Assembly (NCBI RefSeq): GCF_905220415.1
Contig: NC_059547.1
Coordinates: 4,786,501 to 4,850,500, forward strand
Length of the DNA stretch: 64,000 nucleotides
From: Colias croceus
Taxonomy: Eukaryota > Arthropoda > Insecta > Lepidoptera > Pieridae
Direction of reading: 5' to 3'
The position numbers and the translations under genes are program-made. The notes under the pieces were generated by a model. The model did not search any database, was not told the DNA's origin, and saw only the letters and a list, made by a program, of their open reading frames with translations. Shown here in pieces: positions 11,959 through 24,500 of the stretch. Within the stretch, counting starts at the first letter, position 1; each line of letters starts with the position of its first letter.

Positions 11959-14900
11959 GACTTACTGACTTATGTTCCTGTGTCCCCTAGCTGGGGCAGA
12001 GGGCATCCACAGTGCTCCGCCAGGCGTTTCTGTCGAGAGCTTCCCTTTTGATTTCGCTCCAGGTTTTCCCGATTTTCTTGGCTTCGTCTATGACTGTCCG
12101 CCGCCAGGTTTGTTTAGGACGACCACGCTTACGCTTTCCTTGGGGGTTCCAGTCTAAGGCTTGCCTTGGAATATGTTCAGTTTCCCTTCGGAGCGTGTGG
12201 CCAATCCAGTTCCACTTGCGGCGTTTAATTTGTTGGTCAATCGCGATCTCACCACAGCGTACCCAAAGCTGGTCATTGGATATCGTCTCGGGCCAGTAGA
12301 TACCGAGGATTTGACGAAGGCAGCGGTTCAGGAAAACCTGGATTTGCGAAGAGATGTTCTTTGTCACCTTCCACGTCTCGCAGGCATACAGCAACACGGT
12401 CTTGACATTGGATCGAAATATCTTTAGTTTTATTTTGCGTGTAAGTTTTCGTGATTGCCATATATTTCGGAGCTGTGCAAAGGTTCCTCGGGCCTTCGAA
12501 ATCCTAGAGGCGACATCTTCTTCTGATCCTCCATTTTCCGACACTACACTTCCGAGGTAAATAAACGAGTGGACGCGTTTAACGGTGTCTGTAGATATCA
12601 GTAACGGAGAAGAACTTGTTGTTCCGCATCTCATCTCCTGGGTCTTTTGTGTGTTCACCCTTAAACCTGATTTTGCGGCTTCTTTGCGTAAGTCATCTAG
12701 CTTTGCTTGCATATTCGCTCTAGTATGACTGAGAAGGCACAGATCGTCAGCGTAATCTAGGTCCTCAAGTACATTTGATAGTCCCCATTCTATACCTCGA
12801 CGCGGGCTTGTAGCGCTTCGCATAATGCCATCAAGGACAAGCAGAAAGAGAAGAGGCGAAAGGAGACATCCTTGTCGGACGCCTGCATGTACCATTATAT
12901 CCTCCGACACTAGTCCTTGGTGGGTGACTCGACACGAATAGTTCTTATAGATCGCTTGAATCATAGAGATTATCTTCCCTGGTACACCAATTTCACGTAG
13001 CCGGGACCAAATTGAACTCCATCTTACCGTATCGAAAGCCTTTTCAAAGTCAACAAAGGTTAGGTATATTTCCCTCTGCCATTCGGCTGCTTGTTCAAGA
13101 ATTATACGGAGTGTGTTAATCTGGTCGGTACAGGATTTGTTAGGGCGGAAGCCAGCTTGTTCCTTCCGGATAAGGGGGTCAACCGATTTGAGCAGTCTAT
13201 CCAGAATAATCCTACATAAGACTTTGGAGGGTGTCGATAGAAGAGTGATGCCTCTCCAATTACTACACTGACTGCGATCACCTTTCTTCGGTACTGTAAT
13301 AAGAAGGCCCCTTCTCCAGTCGTCAGGGAGTTCCTCCGTTTCCCAGATCTTCTTCAATAGCGGCGTCATTACATTTACGGCAGTATGTAAGTCAGCTTTC
13401 AGCATTTCTGCGGTAATTAGATCAGCACCTGGTGCTTTCCCATTTTTAAGGGAGCAGATAGCTTTTTCAATTTCTTCCTTAGTAGGGGGCTCGATATCGA
13501 TGTCAATGCTGTGGCATGGCGGTGATGCTGCATCTGGGGAGCAAGGTACAGAGGGCTCAGCAACCACCAAAGCACCATAGATGTCTTGGAAATATTCGTG
13601 CCAGCGCTTGAGCTGTCCTTCCGGTGTCATAATTAGGTGTCCGTCTTTACTCTTTAGTGGGTTCTTCTTGCAGTTTTTCTGCTTGCCTCCAGCTAAAGCC
13701 TTTGTGGAATTATAAAGTTCTCTTAAGTTACCGGATGCAGCTGCACGTTGTGCCTGGTCTGCTAGTCCGTCTGCCCATGCTCGTCTATCCATGCGTGTAC
13801 TGCGATATATGAGTTTCCTAATTTGCCGGTACTGTATCTTGAGTTCATTAAGTGTTTCAGTGTTGTCTGTACTAAGAATTCGTAAATTAAGATCTTTCCT
13901 GGCACTTATAAGGTCCCAGGTCTTTTGAGACATCCAATCCTCACGTCTTTTCGTTATGTGGCCAAGTACAGAGGCGCTAGTGTCAATGTAGGCTGATTTT
14001 ATTCGGTTCCACTCGTCGTTTATATCAGCAACATCAAGGTCAAGTCCCGAAAAGCAATTTCGGAGTTCCAATTTAAAGTTGTCACTCATTTCCGGATTTC
14101 CTAATTTGTTGCTGTCGTATCGACGGCCTAGTCGAAGAGCCTGTGTACTCCTAGCAACAGCAACTTTTAGTCGCACTTCCGCAACTACTAGGTGGTGGTC
14201 ACTGTCAATATCAGCACCTCGGCGACTTCGCACGTCTAGCAGTGATGAACGCCATTTAGAACTGATGGTTATATGGTCAATCTGGTTCTTTGTGACCCCA
14301 TCGGGTGAGTTCCATGTGTATTTGTGATGGTCTCTATGAATAAATAATGTCCCTCCGATTGTTAGATCGTTATTCTGGCAGAATTCCAAAAAGCGTTCTC
14401 CATTCTCGTTGCGCACTCCAAGACCGTAATTTCCCATATGTCTTTCACAGCCTTCGTTGTTTATACCAACTTTAGCGTTTAAGTCTCCCATGAGGATGAC
14501 GATATCTTGTTTTCGGATTTTCTTAATGGTGTGTGCTAGCGAACTGTAGAAGTGATCTTTGTCTTCATCGGGCGCCATATTTGTTGGAGCATAGCACTGC
14601 ACAACTGATATCTTTCTCACTTTGCTGTTGAAGCGGGCCAGGATTATGCGGTCAGTGACAGGTGTCCAGTCCAGAAGGCTCTTTTTTGCAGAATCGGATA
14701 GGAGAAGACCTACTCCGAACTCCCGGGGGCTTTCTTCATTTTCCTTTCCGGAATACAGAAGTGTGAGTCCACGAGGGGTTGTCAGTTCTCCAAACCCGTT
14801 CCTTCTTACTTCGCTTAGGCCGAGGATTTGAAGCTTGTAATTGAGCATTTCCTTTTCAACTTGGGCTAAGCGATTGTCGTCGCTTAGGGTTCTAACATTC

Positions 14901-14986
14901 CAGCAGGCGATTCGTGTCCGGGTTTTCATGCCTAGGGTCGTCGGTATTTGATCTGTCCGGTTTTGCACTGTTTCAGTTTCTTTAAT
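11959..14986 (-). mobile_element. RTE-clade non-LTR retrotransposon, nearly full length, with target-site duplication
   Basis: The element runs on the minus strand from 14986 (5') to 11959 (3'). It is bounded by a 9-bp direct repeat CAGTACATT at 14987-14995 and 11950-11958. It has a very short 5' leader of about 57 nt before the first ATG, one long ORF, and a 3' UTR under 30 nt ending in a short repeated tail (TAAGTCAGTAAGTC). A tiny 3' UTR ending in a short tandem repeat instead of poly(A) is characteristic of the RTE clade. The exact target-site duplication shows both ends of the insertion are intact. The leader is so short that slight 5' truncation cannot be excluded. Confidence 0.9.
11987..14929 (-). 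CDS. RTE-type endonuclease/reverse transcriptase polyprotein, intact
   Basis: This single ORF of about 980 codons encodes the enzyme that nicks target DNA and reverse-transcribes the element RNA at the nick. I start it at the ATG of MKTRTRIACWNV; an upstream extension of 13 codons begins with GTG and is unlikely in an animal. Residues 1 to about 255 form an APE-like endonuclease: CWNVRTL near the start, catalytic Glu in GLSEVRR, GDLNAKVG, and SDHH at about residue 243. Residues from about 460 to 750 are the reverse transcriptase: GKAPGADLI, FVDFEKAFDTV (motif A, about 626), GVRQGCLLSPLLF, and YADD in LDYADDLCLL (about 724). The C-terminal part is Lys/Arg-rich and contains RRKWNWIGHTLRR, usual in RTE proteins. 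There are no stops or frameshifts. All motifs appear intact, so the copy may be recent or still competent; this is inferred from sequence alone. Confidence 0.93.
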   Translation of the reverse strand: MKTRTRIACWNVRTLSDDNRLAQVEKEMLNYKLQILGLSEVRRNGFGELTTPRGLTLLYSGKENEESPREFGVGLLLSDSAKKSLLDWTPVTDRIILARFNSKVRKISVVQCYAPTNMAPDEDKDHFYSSLAHTIKKIRKQDIVILMGDLNAKVGINNEGCERHMGNYGLGVRNENGERFLEFCQNNDLTIGGTLFIHRDHHKYTWNSPDGVTKNQIDHITISSKWRSSLLDVRSRRGADIDSDHHLVVAEVRLKVAVARSTQALRLGRRYDSNKLGNPEMSDNFKLELRNCFSGLDLDVADINDEWNRIKSAYIDTSASVLGHITKRREDWMSQKTWDLISARKDLNLRILSTDNTETLNELKIQYRQIRKLIYRSTRMDRRAWADGLADQAQRAAASGNLRELYNSTKALAGGKQKNCKKNPLKSKDGHLIMTPEGQLKRWHEYFQDIYGALVVAEPSVPCSPDAASPPCHSIDIDIEPPTKEEIEKAICSLKNGKAPGADLITAEMLKADLHTAVNVMTPLLKKIWETEELPDDWRRGLLITVPKKGDRSQCSNWRGITLLSTPSKVLCRIILDRLLKSVDPLIRKEQAGFRPNKSCTDQINTLRIILEQAAEWQREIYLTFVDFEKAFDTVRWSSIWSRLREIGVPGKIISMIQAIYKNYSCRVTHQGLVSEDIMVHAGVRQGCLLSPLLFLLVLDGIMRSATSPRRGIEWGLSNVLEDLDYADDLCLLSHTRANMQAKLDDLRKEAAKSGLRVNTQKTQEMRCGTTSSSPLLISTDTVKRVHSFIYLGSVVSENGGSEEDVASRISKARGTFAQLRNIWQSRKLTRKIKLKIFRSNVKTVLLYACETWKVTKNISSQIQVFLNRCLRQILGIYWPETISNDQLWVRCGEIAIDQQIKRRKWNWIGHTLRRETEHIPRQALDWNPQGKRKRGRPKQTWRRTVIDEAKKIGKTWSEIKREALDRNAWRSTVDALCPS

Positions 14987-14995
14987 CAGTACATT
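14987..14995. repeat. target-site duplication, 5' side of the RTE element
   Basis: CAGTACATT matches the copy at 11950-11958 without mismatch. It marks the 5' junction of the minus-strand RTE insertion. Confidence 0.85.
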
Positions 14996-17900
14996 AATAG
15001 AGAGAAATTATATAAACTATCATTACCCAATATATATTTCTGACACCACGAACAGTAAACTTATTCCGGTCCTGCGGGAACATGAAACTTTTTGTTGCAA
15101 TAAGATTTATTCTTATTCTGTATAAGATTTCAAATAACTTGTTCAATGTTTTCCTATCTTAACTAGAAAGTTCCGAATATTCGCACGTGAACTTTCCACG
15201 AGGGTTCCAATTCGAACGAGATAGGAAATGCAATAGATAAGTAGTTTATAATAGCAGTTGGGGGAAATGGCACTCGAACGATAGCACTTTAGAAGTCGCC
15301 ACACTTTGTTAGTCAATTGCTGAACTAGTTATTTTACGGAATGGCCGCATGTAGATCGTCTGCGAGGTATTATTGAGGTAGTTTAGATCGAAGTGCAATA
15401 AGATAAGATCGATTTTGTAATGGCGTGGTAACAGCATTGTTTTTAGGAGACAGGTAGATGGCACTAGAAACTTTTAATGAATAGGAATATTTTCCTTTTA
15501 GAATGGTTACGAAAGGTTTGGATATCCGAATGCAAGGTACATTGACGCAAAAAAATTTCAACTTCAAATTACATTTTGATTTTTATTTATATAGTTCTTT
15601 ATAATTGTATCATTACAATAGCCATAATTATTCACTTCTCTTATAATGCCAAGTATTTCACGTAATATAAATTAATATAAATTTGGTTCAAATGGATAAT
15701 GGATTAATAAGATAGGTACAGTAAATAAGACTTTAATCCAGACGAGGACCGTACCTATTCTGTCGGGCGGCTTGTTTTAGAGAACTCTCGTATAAATGTG
15801 ATTATAAGATAGGCTGATGGGGTCACCGGAACAGTCACTAATCGGATGAAACAGAGGATTGAAAATGCTACTCTACGATTTGCCAATTTGGTTGGAGGAA
15901 ATTGGTACTTAGCAATCTCGAGCCGGCCTGTTCGTTTCCATGTTTTGACGTCGAACCGACGGCTGCGGTAAAAACTAATAAGGTCTATATTTGAGTTTAC
16001 TAGCCATTAGGTGTATTGATTTTATTACCAGATAAACGTTATTTCGTACTCTAGGTATTCGTCGTCTAGGTCGTATTTATATGATTCGCAATGCAAAATG
16101 TATTTCTTATTGCGATACTTACGAAACGTTTACCAATTAATGTACAGATCAGCAAGTACATATTTCATTACTAACTTATAGATAAGCCATTCCATACTAA
16201 TTTATGTTGTTGAAACATCTTATACTAAACATCGATGTCTTTCAATTTAAGCAATATGCGCATAATATATCCGATACAGAGTGGCTTTCAGTTTTTGGAA
16301 GTTTAGAGCCATGTTTTAACATGAAAGCGGAATGGGTCCTGTTATCATGTCGCAATATATTTTAAACTGGATAGCGGAGCTAATCCCGGCTTACAAACTT
16401 ACTACCGGATAACATTAATTGCAATAATCTGTTACGAGATGAAACAATTATTTTCCTTTAGCATTCTATTATGTACATTGATGGTATTAAAGTTTTGTTA
16501 TCGAAAATATTAATAAGCTCTTTGATTGTTTTAACGTAATGCTATCTATTAAGGAAAATAATACAGTTTATTTATTTTGAGTTTTGTCTAATTATAATAG
16601 GCTATGTTTTTGTTTTTAGTTCAGTATCAGATAAAATATTCTATCATATCTATTCTCACGTTATTCTATCATAATGCCCATTACCTTTGTAGGAATATTG
16701 TAGAGCTATATTTAGATTATTGTTTTAGATTTATTAGTGTCGAAACAAATTCATTTACATTTAATAATGTTTACTATTTAGTTCTGAGTAGGAGTGAAAT
16801 GAGGTTTTTGTTTAATTTCTCAGACTAAATTCATAGACAACATCTACCGCTGTACACATTTTACGCTCGTGTAGGTATTATAACTTGTAGTTTACTTTAC
16901 CGAATTCAATCTATTCGCAGAATATAATTCAGGTATTTTTACATTTTTTTAATAGGTGTATATTTAAATGTTGGCAAAGTTTGGTGTATTTTTATGATTG
17001 CAACACTATCCATCTTATGGACGCTAATAATTATTTACTATATTTGCGTGAGAGAAGAGTACATGTCGTTTGTTAATTTAAACTCATAAATTGCTCAGTT
17101 TTTGTAAATACAGCTTAGTTAGGTACATGTATATTTTACATGTTTTATCCCGGGCCAACCCAGTGCAGTAAGTCTACTTATATAAGACTAAACACTATAT
17201 GTATACGTGTGTATTAAATTACAAATGCACCTTCACTTACCACGTTTTGCGTCAAATTTCGCACGTTACAAAATATGGACAGTGTTTCATTCGATTGGTT
17301 CCAGATTTCTCTTAACCGAGTTGTAGATTTCAAACCTTACGGGATTGATATTTGATTGACAATTACTATACTGTTCTCGGGTTCAATTCTTGTGTCGATC
17401 AAACTGCTATTTGCGATGTAAACGTTCACCTCGCATACATGAAAGGAGATTTTGTGGAACATTGTAGGTACGTCATATTGCAGGAATATGCCGAGTCACT
17501 GAAAAGAATTGACACGGACGAACCTTGTACACAATTACAATTAACGTGATGGTGGTTTATTATGAAAAATGGACGAGTAATGTAACGTCTTTTTCGTGAA
17601 AATGATAATTGTATGACACTTTGTTACTTTTCGGGAAGCTATGTATTAGAGATTTTAATTATAAGTATTTAAAAATGTATGTCAAGAAAACTTAGTAGCG
17701 GTAATAAAAGTAAATCATTCCCTCCTAAGTCAATCAATATTTCTTAATGTCTATTATATTGTTTCATGGCAGTTAAAAACCCAACCTCCTAAGCAGTCAA
17801 CCAAGAAGTTCATAATGTATGTATTCTTATACTTAACGTCAAAACAAATATGGACCAAGATAGCGAAAGTTAACTCAATAACATAGTGATCATACGGTAA

Positions 17901-20321
17901 CCGCTGAACTCCAAGTTTTACTATCAAAAAAGTATAGCTATCTCCTCAGATGGTACTGTAAAGATTATTGAATTTCACCAACATAATCCAGCAAACGCCA
18001 GATGCGTCCGTCTCTCAGCGTATGATCGGCAATTTCTGTATTTACTCAGCAAGGGCGAACCCGGATAACTGTATATTTATTAAATGGAAAAGAGCCCTTA
18101 GTAAGCGCCTTCGAACCTCAGATCCTTTGTTAACCTTTTATCGTTAATTTGCTTCGTATTTGATTAGATAATATAATAAAGATTATTTAACACTGATTGG
18201 ATTATTCTGAATACAATCTGGCTCGACCTTCTTATAAGAAAATAAGTTAATTTCATTTTTATATAGATATCTGAAATGTAATGAAACCATTACATTTATA
18301 AACGCAGACGACCTTATAATAGCCCGAAATAGATTTTCATTACAGCGAAGATATATCTATATGAATTGATACATGAAAAGGAGCGACTATTGATAAATTA
18401 AAATTGGATCTCGGTGCTTGTATTCATGCTTATATTCATCGCATATACTTTACTGCAACTCATCTTTCACAACAACAGCCTACGCAAATGCAAAGGCTCA
18501 AAACTAATGACCCTTAACTCTAGCACAGTCCTTTTTCCCACACATAGCGTAGGTATAAAAACTTTCCTTTTAACATAGTTGCTAGCATTCATAATATGAA
18601 GAAACGATCAAATGCACGGATGATTATGCTCCATTTGCCATACGAGGGTACTTTATCCTCTAGTATAAAAGTTAATGAGCATTACATGGTTTTATTTTAA
18701 AACAAGACGTGCCACTTGAGTCGATGAAAAGGTTCACAATCCGTTTTTATACGCAGTTTATTCGAATCGTGCGACAGAATAAAAAGTTCCTAAATTGGAA
18801 TCACTTGTTTTATTGAAATGGTTAAAATGCTCAATTATTATTCAAGTTTTCTTGCATATTATAAGTCGATTATATGTCTTTAATAATTAAACTATTAAGC
18901 TAAGTTGTTAGTGCAGAACAATTAACGCTATGGGATTAACACTGGGAACATTTAATATGCAGTGTATAATGCATAATGTAAACTTAACGCTACACAGATT
19001 ATCATCCCTTCTTAAGTATTTTTATAAAGGCGTTTGTTATCTTTATATATATGTTTTTACAAGTTCCATTAGCAGTAAACCACATTCACCTTAATTTGGA
19101 CTGCGTATTCAATCATTAAAATGTTCCTTCGTCAAAAGCGTTTAAGACAGGTTTTCATAACACGGTTTAACTTGCTGACGTAAGCAGAAGTTCAACACAG
19201 TAACTTCTAAGGATAACATTTCACGGTGGTGTTAAATTTGTAATTCCACTAAGTGTCCTTTAAGCTCTTGAATAAGGCGGAAGAGCTTTGCCAAAATACT
19301 TCAATAGATTGGGCAAATATCACCGGTGTTATTCTTTGTTTAATTAATACATTGTAATAAAATTAATTATTTCTTAGCAAATGTGAATAAACGAATTCAT
19401 ACTACACAAAACATAAAATATGTGTTGAAATAATTATAGTCCATGAAATAACCTAAATATTCATTTCAATTTATAATGGACAATTATCACTTCTGTCTAA
19501 GTAATTTGAATAATGGAAACATCGTTACATTATTATTTCGCGGTTGACAAATTCGTTGATAATTTCACTGAAGCCGTTTCGTAGATGGAAATTTAGTAGG
19601 ACGAAAAATCACATGAGTTATTCAAATGAATATCGTTACGACACGAAACGAAATCGAAAAATGGACTTGGAGTTATTGGAAATATTTCAATTCAGACGGA
19701 AACAATATTAGGTGTATGAATAAAATTCTCATACAAATGAGACAAAGGATGGCAGATCCATTACTGGCAATCATTTCTTGACAAATTTAGTGTGCAATTG
19801 GAAAATTCGGAACACAAATCGACTAATATAAATTTGCACGTCAATTCGGATTCAATGCGATTTGTATGTACAAGTCAATCGTCATTTGTTTACAAAATCA
19901 TTGAGTGAATTTCAAAGTTCTTTTTACTGAAACAAATTAGGATATTTGTGAAAATGGCTACATGGCTGGACGTTTGGGACTATTACACTTTCAAACAATT
20001 ATAGTTTTGGGATAAATTTATAGATAGAATTAGACAGGCCTATCATCTTTATGTTCTTGTGTTATTGTAAAGATACAAAGGTATTTAGTTTAGTATTGGT
20101 ACTGGAAAATAAAAGCATTTTATTTTTAATTATATCTACACTTAATTTTTATATTATTATCCGCATTATTGTGCAATAACTATACCTCTGTATCAGTTAT
20201 AAGCCTTTCTCTTCTTAAGTAGACTGAGTTAAATAAATTTTAATAAATATGCAAGGAAATAAGATTGGTTCCAATTTTAAAGCGTCTCTTGACTACGACT
20301 GACACTAATACATTGTGGTCC
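14996..20321. other. no gene seen
   Basis: AT-rich sequence between the RTE insertion and foldback copy A. Frames of 65 to 74 codons occur at 15370, 16604 and 17352 without domains. GC-richer patches lie near 15740-15970 and 17990-18070. I see no splice-linked exons. Confidence 0.45.
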
Positions 20322-21541
20322 GGGAGCCAGAAGCAGATTTTATGACCAAGTTCCTCTCAAGCGGTAATTAGTAAAATGCATCAAAGTATAATATTATGAA
20401 GCCTCGTGAACGTCAGCTGGAGCTCGGTTGGGGGGGTGAGCGGTTGTAGCCTCCCACGCACGTAAGAAAAAAAAGTATATTCATTCATTTCCTCTCAGCT
20501 AAAAATTTGTCAAATTGTAGCTAACCCAATATCTCAACGAAAAATAATAATCAGCTGGTTACAGCATGGTGTATTATACGTCAGCTGGTGTCTCGAATAT
20601 AATGAGACATTAACAAAATCATCGAGGTACGTGGAATTCCATCAACATAGGTCCCCGTAAAAGATAAGTAATAACTTTATTAATTATATAATAACTATTA
20701 TTTTTTTAATAATTATAGTTAACTAATGTTTTTAGTGGGTTATTTCATATTTGTTACACTTTTAGGTAATTATGTGAATTTGATGATATGATAGTTATTT
20801 TTAAATGCAGTTTACAATGTTTGTAAAAACATGTTTACCGATGTGGCTGAATGTACGTAGTACCCCGATCATGCACAACTAACCACCTCCAAGCGTACCT
20901 TATTACTGTCTATATTATGCTAGCGTGTGTTGCTTGAATTTTTAAAAATAACGATAATAATTAAAGATACGTCATTCCATCGCAGATGAAAATTTGTGAG
21001 CTGATTGTTAATATACTGATGCGATAAATAAAAAAAATCAGCTAGCAATAATTCGAGGAAAACCTAGTCAGTTGATGCATATAAATTGGCAATAGATGCT
21101 TCTGTCTAACTCCTATGTAATAACTTTCAAAGTATCAGCTGACGGTTTTTCCACCAAGATACAGCCAGCTGACCTATATATATATCCACAGTTACATATA
21201 AGCTATCATCAGGTAAATTTTTGTTTGAGAGGAAATCACGGAAAATAATTTTATTTTTTTCATGTTCGAGACACCAGCTGACGTATAATACACCATGTTG
21301 TAACCAGCTGATTATTTTTTTTCGTTGCGATATTGGGTTAGCTACAATTTGACAAATTTTTAGCTGAGAGGAAATGAATGAATGTATTTTTTTTTTCCTA
21401 CGTGCGCGGGAGGCTACAACCGCTCATCCCCCCAACCGAGCGCCAGCTGACGTTCACGAGGCTTTATAATACTATACTCTGATGCGTCTGACGAATTATC
21501 TCTTGAGAGGAAATAATTAACCAAATTTGCACCTGGCTCCC
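20322..21541. mobile_element. foldback element with ~290-bp inverted arms (copy A)
   Basis: The left arm (about 20322-20603) and right arm (about 21265-21541) are imperfect inverted copies. Both begin GGGAGCCAG and share CCTCTCAAG, GAAGCCTCGTGAACGTCAGC/TAAAGCCTCGTGAACGTCAGC-type blocks, AACCCAATAT and GTATTATACGTCAGCTGGTG. The spacer of about 660 bp has no convincing ORF. Part of it (about 20636-20800) is similar to the core of the element at 55156-56116, although the arms of the two elements differ. The family is unknown to me. Confidence 0.8.
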
Positions 21542-24500
21542 TAACCATTGCAGATTCTCGTCACATACAGCGTTTGGTTCTAACATCACGTTACTGCAGT
21601 CGAGATACTTGCAGTTGAAACTTAAAAGAATTCTCTATGACGTAAGTGTAAGCGTAGAGACACGTCCGTCCCACAGTTTTTGGAGCGTGCATTTATGATA
21701 CAGCGAGCGTAACGTTTCCTTGTTAAACAAAGATGAAGGTAAAAATATTGGTGGCCTTCATTCACCCCTGTTCAGGAAAAAGTGATGTAAACCAGTCACG
21801 TACTTTACTATGCTCTGCCACGAAAATTTGATAACTTACTAACAATAAATCAATCGGATCGGTAAAAAAATGTGTAATGTTTTTTCTGGCAACTAATGAT
21901 TTTGAAACAGTGTATTTATTCTGAGGAATTGTTTTAATTTTCTTTATAAAGAAACAAAAAGCTTAGATCGCGTGACTGCCACAAATTGTGTAGCAAGGTG
22001 ATTCGTGATCCTTCTGCACTAGAAAAATAATTGCTCTTGTGTTTTTCTGTGCTTCTTTTTATTACACGAATGCAACAGGGTAAATGCAAATCCTGCTTTA
22101 TAAAATTCATTTTTATAAAGGCTGCCATATTTTTCAGTTATCATGCATATTCTTTGGTGTGAGAGCCTTCGTAGGAAAGCGAAATTTTATTTATCTGCTG
22201 TGACGTGAAAGGTTTAGCTACTATTATGTATTCTGTGGTGAAAGTAAGCTGTGAAGTAATTTAATTGTGTCACAACTGCGCTCCTTTTGCTGTTTCCTTT
22301 AAGTGGTTTTCTTTACAAAATGATGAGCTACTTTTATGATACCTATCACCAAATATTATCTGCTCTCATTATGAATCAGACTTTTCTTATCATTAATTTC
22401 AAATATTCATATTTAATATCTAGTAGTTGTATTTCATTATTAATTAACTATAAAAATATATAAATATATATAGAACCTTATGTTCATAAATTATAATTTT
22501 TCCTAAATACAATAAGATAAATCATAGTAGATTATTGCTGTAGTTGTAAAAACACAGACTTACACATTATAATGAGCTTTGGGCTATAATAAAAATCTTA
22601 AAAAATGCAAACAAGTTTATTTTAACCGCCACAATTCGCAAATCCAGAAAAATCCACCGGTCTCGCTTTCCCTTCAAAGGAAGGAAATCACCATTTAATA
22701 TACAAACCAGATTACTTGTCCCGGCGCACGGCGACGGGTGGCTATAAGTTTTTTCAAGAATATTACCCTCTGGCAGAAACTATATAATCCGTACATCCTT
22801 CGCAGATGTAATCCTGACATGCAATCTCCGGTGCCATCAATCAGGAAGACGGAGACCACCTATTGTGCGAGCGAGAGGAAGCGACTGTAATTATTCGCGA
22901 ATGTCAGATCGAAGCGCGGATAATGTACGCACAATTACGCGCGCGTTCGCGTTATTTCATTTGCGTTCAAAATATGAAAGATACTTAACGTTTCAGGAAA
23001 TTGAGATGAATATATAGACGATGCTGTCAATGTTTTATTGCTTTTTTAGTATAATGGTTATCGGAAAAGCGGATGAAAATTTGTTTGTTTCCCAAAAATG
23101 TATCTAACTAACAATTAATATTTGCCTTGTAATCTTACAAACTGGTACTTAGTTTTTATTTAGTATTTGTCATAATTTGTATCCAATATAATATATTGTG
23201 CACGTGTATCCTTAATGATTACTAATATTTATATCTGTTGACATTAAACCAATTATTATGTTCCAACTTCTGTGTATGAAGCGTGGATTTATTTTGCTAC
23301 ATGAATTATAACATAACATGTTTTGATTGTAAAAGGTACGATTCCATTTATTTCACTAATTAGGATATTATCCCTAAATATTACTTCAAGCACGAATGAT
23401 TTACGTGTTTGAAAGGTTCTTTGAAAGGCAATTTTGAGAGTCAATGTCTCTATTGAGTTGCAAATATTATGAAAATATTATAATTTGTTTTCTCATGCGG
23501 GTTAAATTAGTTATTCTTAGCTTACTACGTAAACACTTTTGTTTACGCTTCATTGCTTCAATAATAAGCATGACAAAACGTTGGAAGTGTTTTATCAAAG
23601 AATTACAAAGAGTTACAATAGCAAACATAGTTTAACTTTAAATTATAATAATTTTTGGTTAATAGCGTGCTGTTATGTTTACTGTAATGTAATTCAAACT
23701 TAGTTCTTTTCAGAACAGACAAATATCTGTTCTGTGAATACATATTTTTTTTACATTTACAGCAGTATAGACATAATAAGTACAAGTATTTATTGCTCCC
23801 AGTTTAGTTAATAAATATTGGCTTCTTCAACAAAAACAAAGTTTCGAAGTTATATTATTTCCGAGGAACGATAACTTGCTTAGCATTAATACAATAGAGG
23901 CGGGACGTAGATAAAACTTTAAATTGGCACGTCAAATAAATTCCCGTCATTCGTAAATACTTTACATAGATTGAATCCAGGGAATTCTCCAGCAGTCGCG
24001 GGAGAGCTGTTCCAATATAAGAGAACTGGATCGCTTTTGACGGCTGCGAACCCGATTTCAATTCCACCGTTTCCTTATATCTGTTTAATTTTATATTTAA
24101 TCAAAATACTGGCTGATATTGACGGCTGGAGCTAGAATGAATGTTGTTATTAGCTTATTGCCTTATAATAAGGTTATCTGTCTCAGGGGATAGCATGATG
24201 GTTCAAAGCAGTATTATTTCCAGTATAGGAATGTGATGGCGCTAGACGACCTATGCTAGCTCTGTCATATTCTCACACTAGAAAATATAATACTGCTCGT
24301 AGAAATTGTGGTAACTCCTTGGGTTAATTTTGAAACGCACTCAACGTTCATACACAAGAAGATTATATTAATGAGATTAATGATTCTTTTTGTGTTGACG
24401 AGATACTTATTACAATTTATGTTTACAGCTACTTTAGTGAAACATTTTCCGAATTAGGCCAATTTCTTGTTAATTGCCCTTCGAAACCGTTACTTAGTGA

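Noticed and set aside
11972..14831. Several plus-strand open frames of 60-95 codons (for example at 11972, 12012, 12161, 14079, 14622)
   Set aside because: They lie antisense to the intact RTE ORF and are reading-frame shadows of its GC-richer coding sequence.
14930..14968. A longer start for the RTE ORF at a GTG codon, 13 codons upstream
   Set aside because: GTG is not a normal start in animal mRNA. The first ATG (14929) precedes the conserved endonuclease motif and leaves a sensible short leader.
17370..17390. GGGTTCAATTC, similar to a Pol III B box, considered as a tRNA or tRNA-derived SINE
   Set aside because: No A box at a proper distance and no cloverleaf can be drawn around it.
23855..24067. 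A 70-codon minus-strand ORF with fairly normal composition
   Set aside because: No family is recognised, and no clear acceptor or donor sites frame it. It is not distinguishable from chance.
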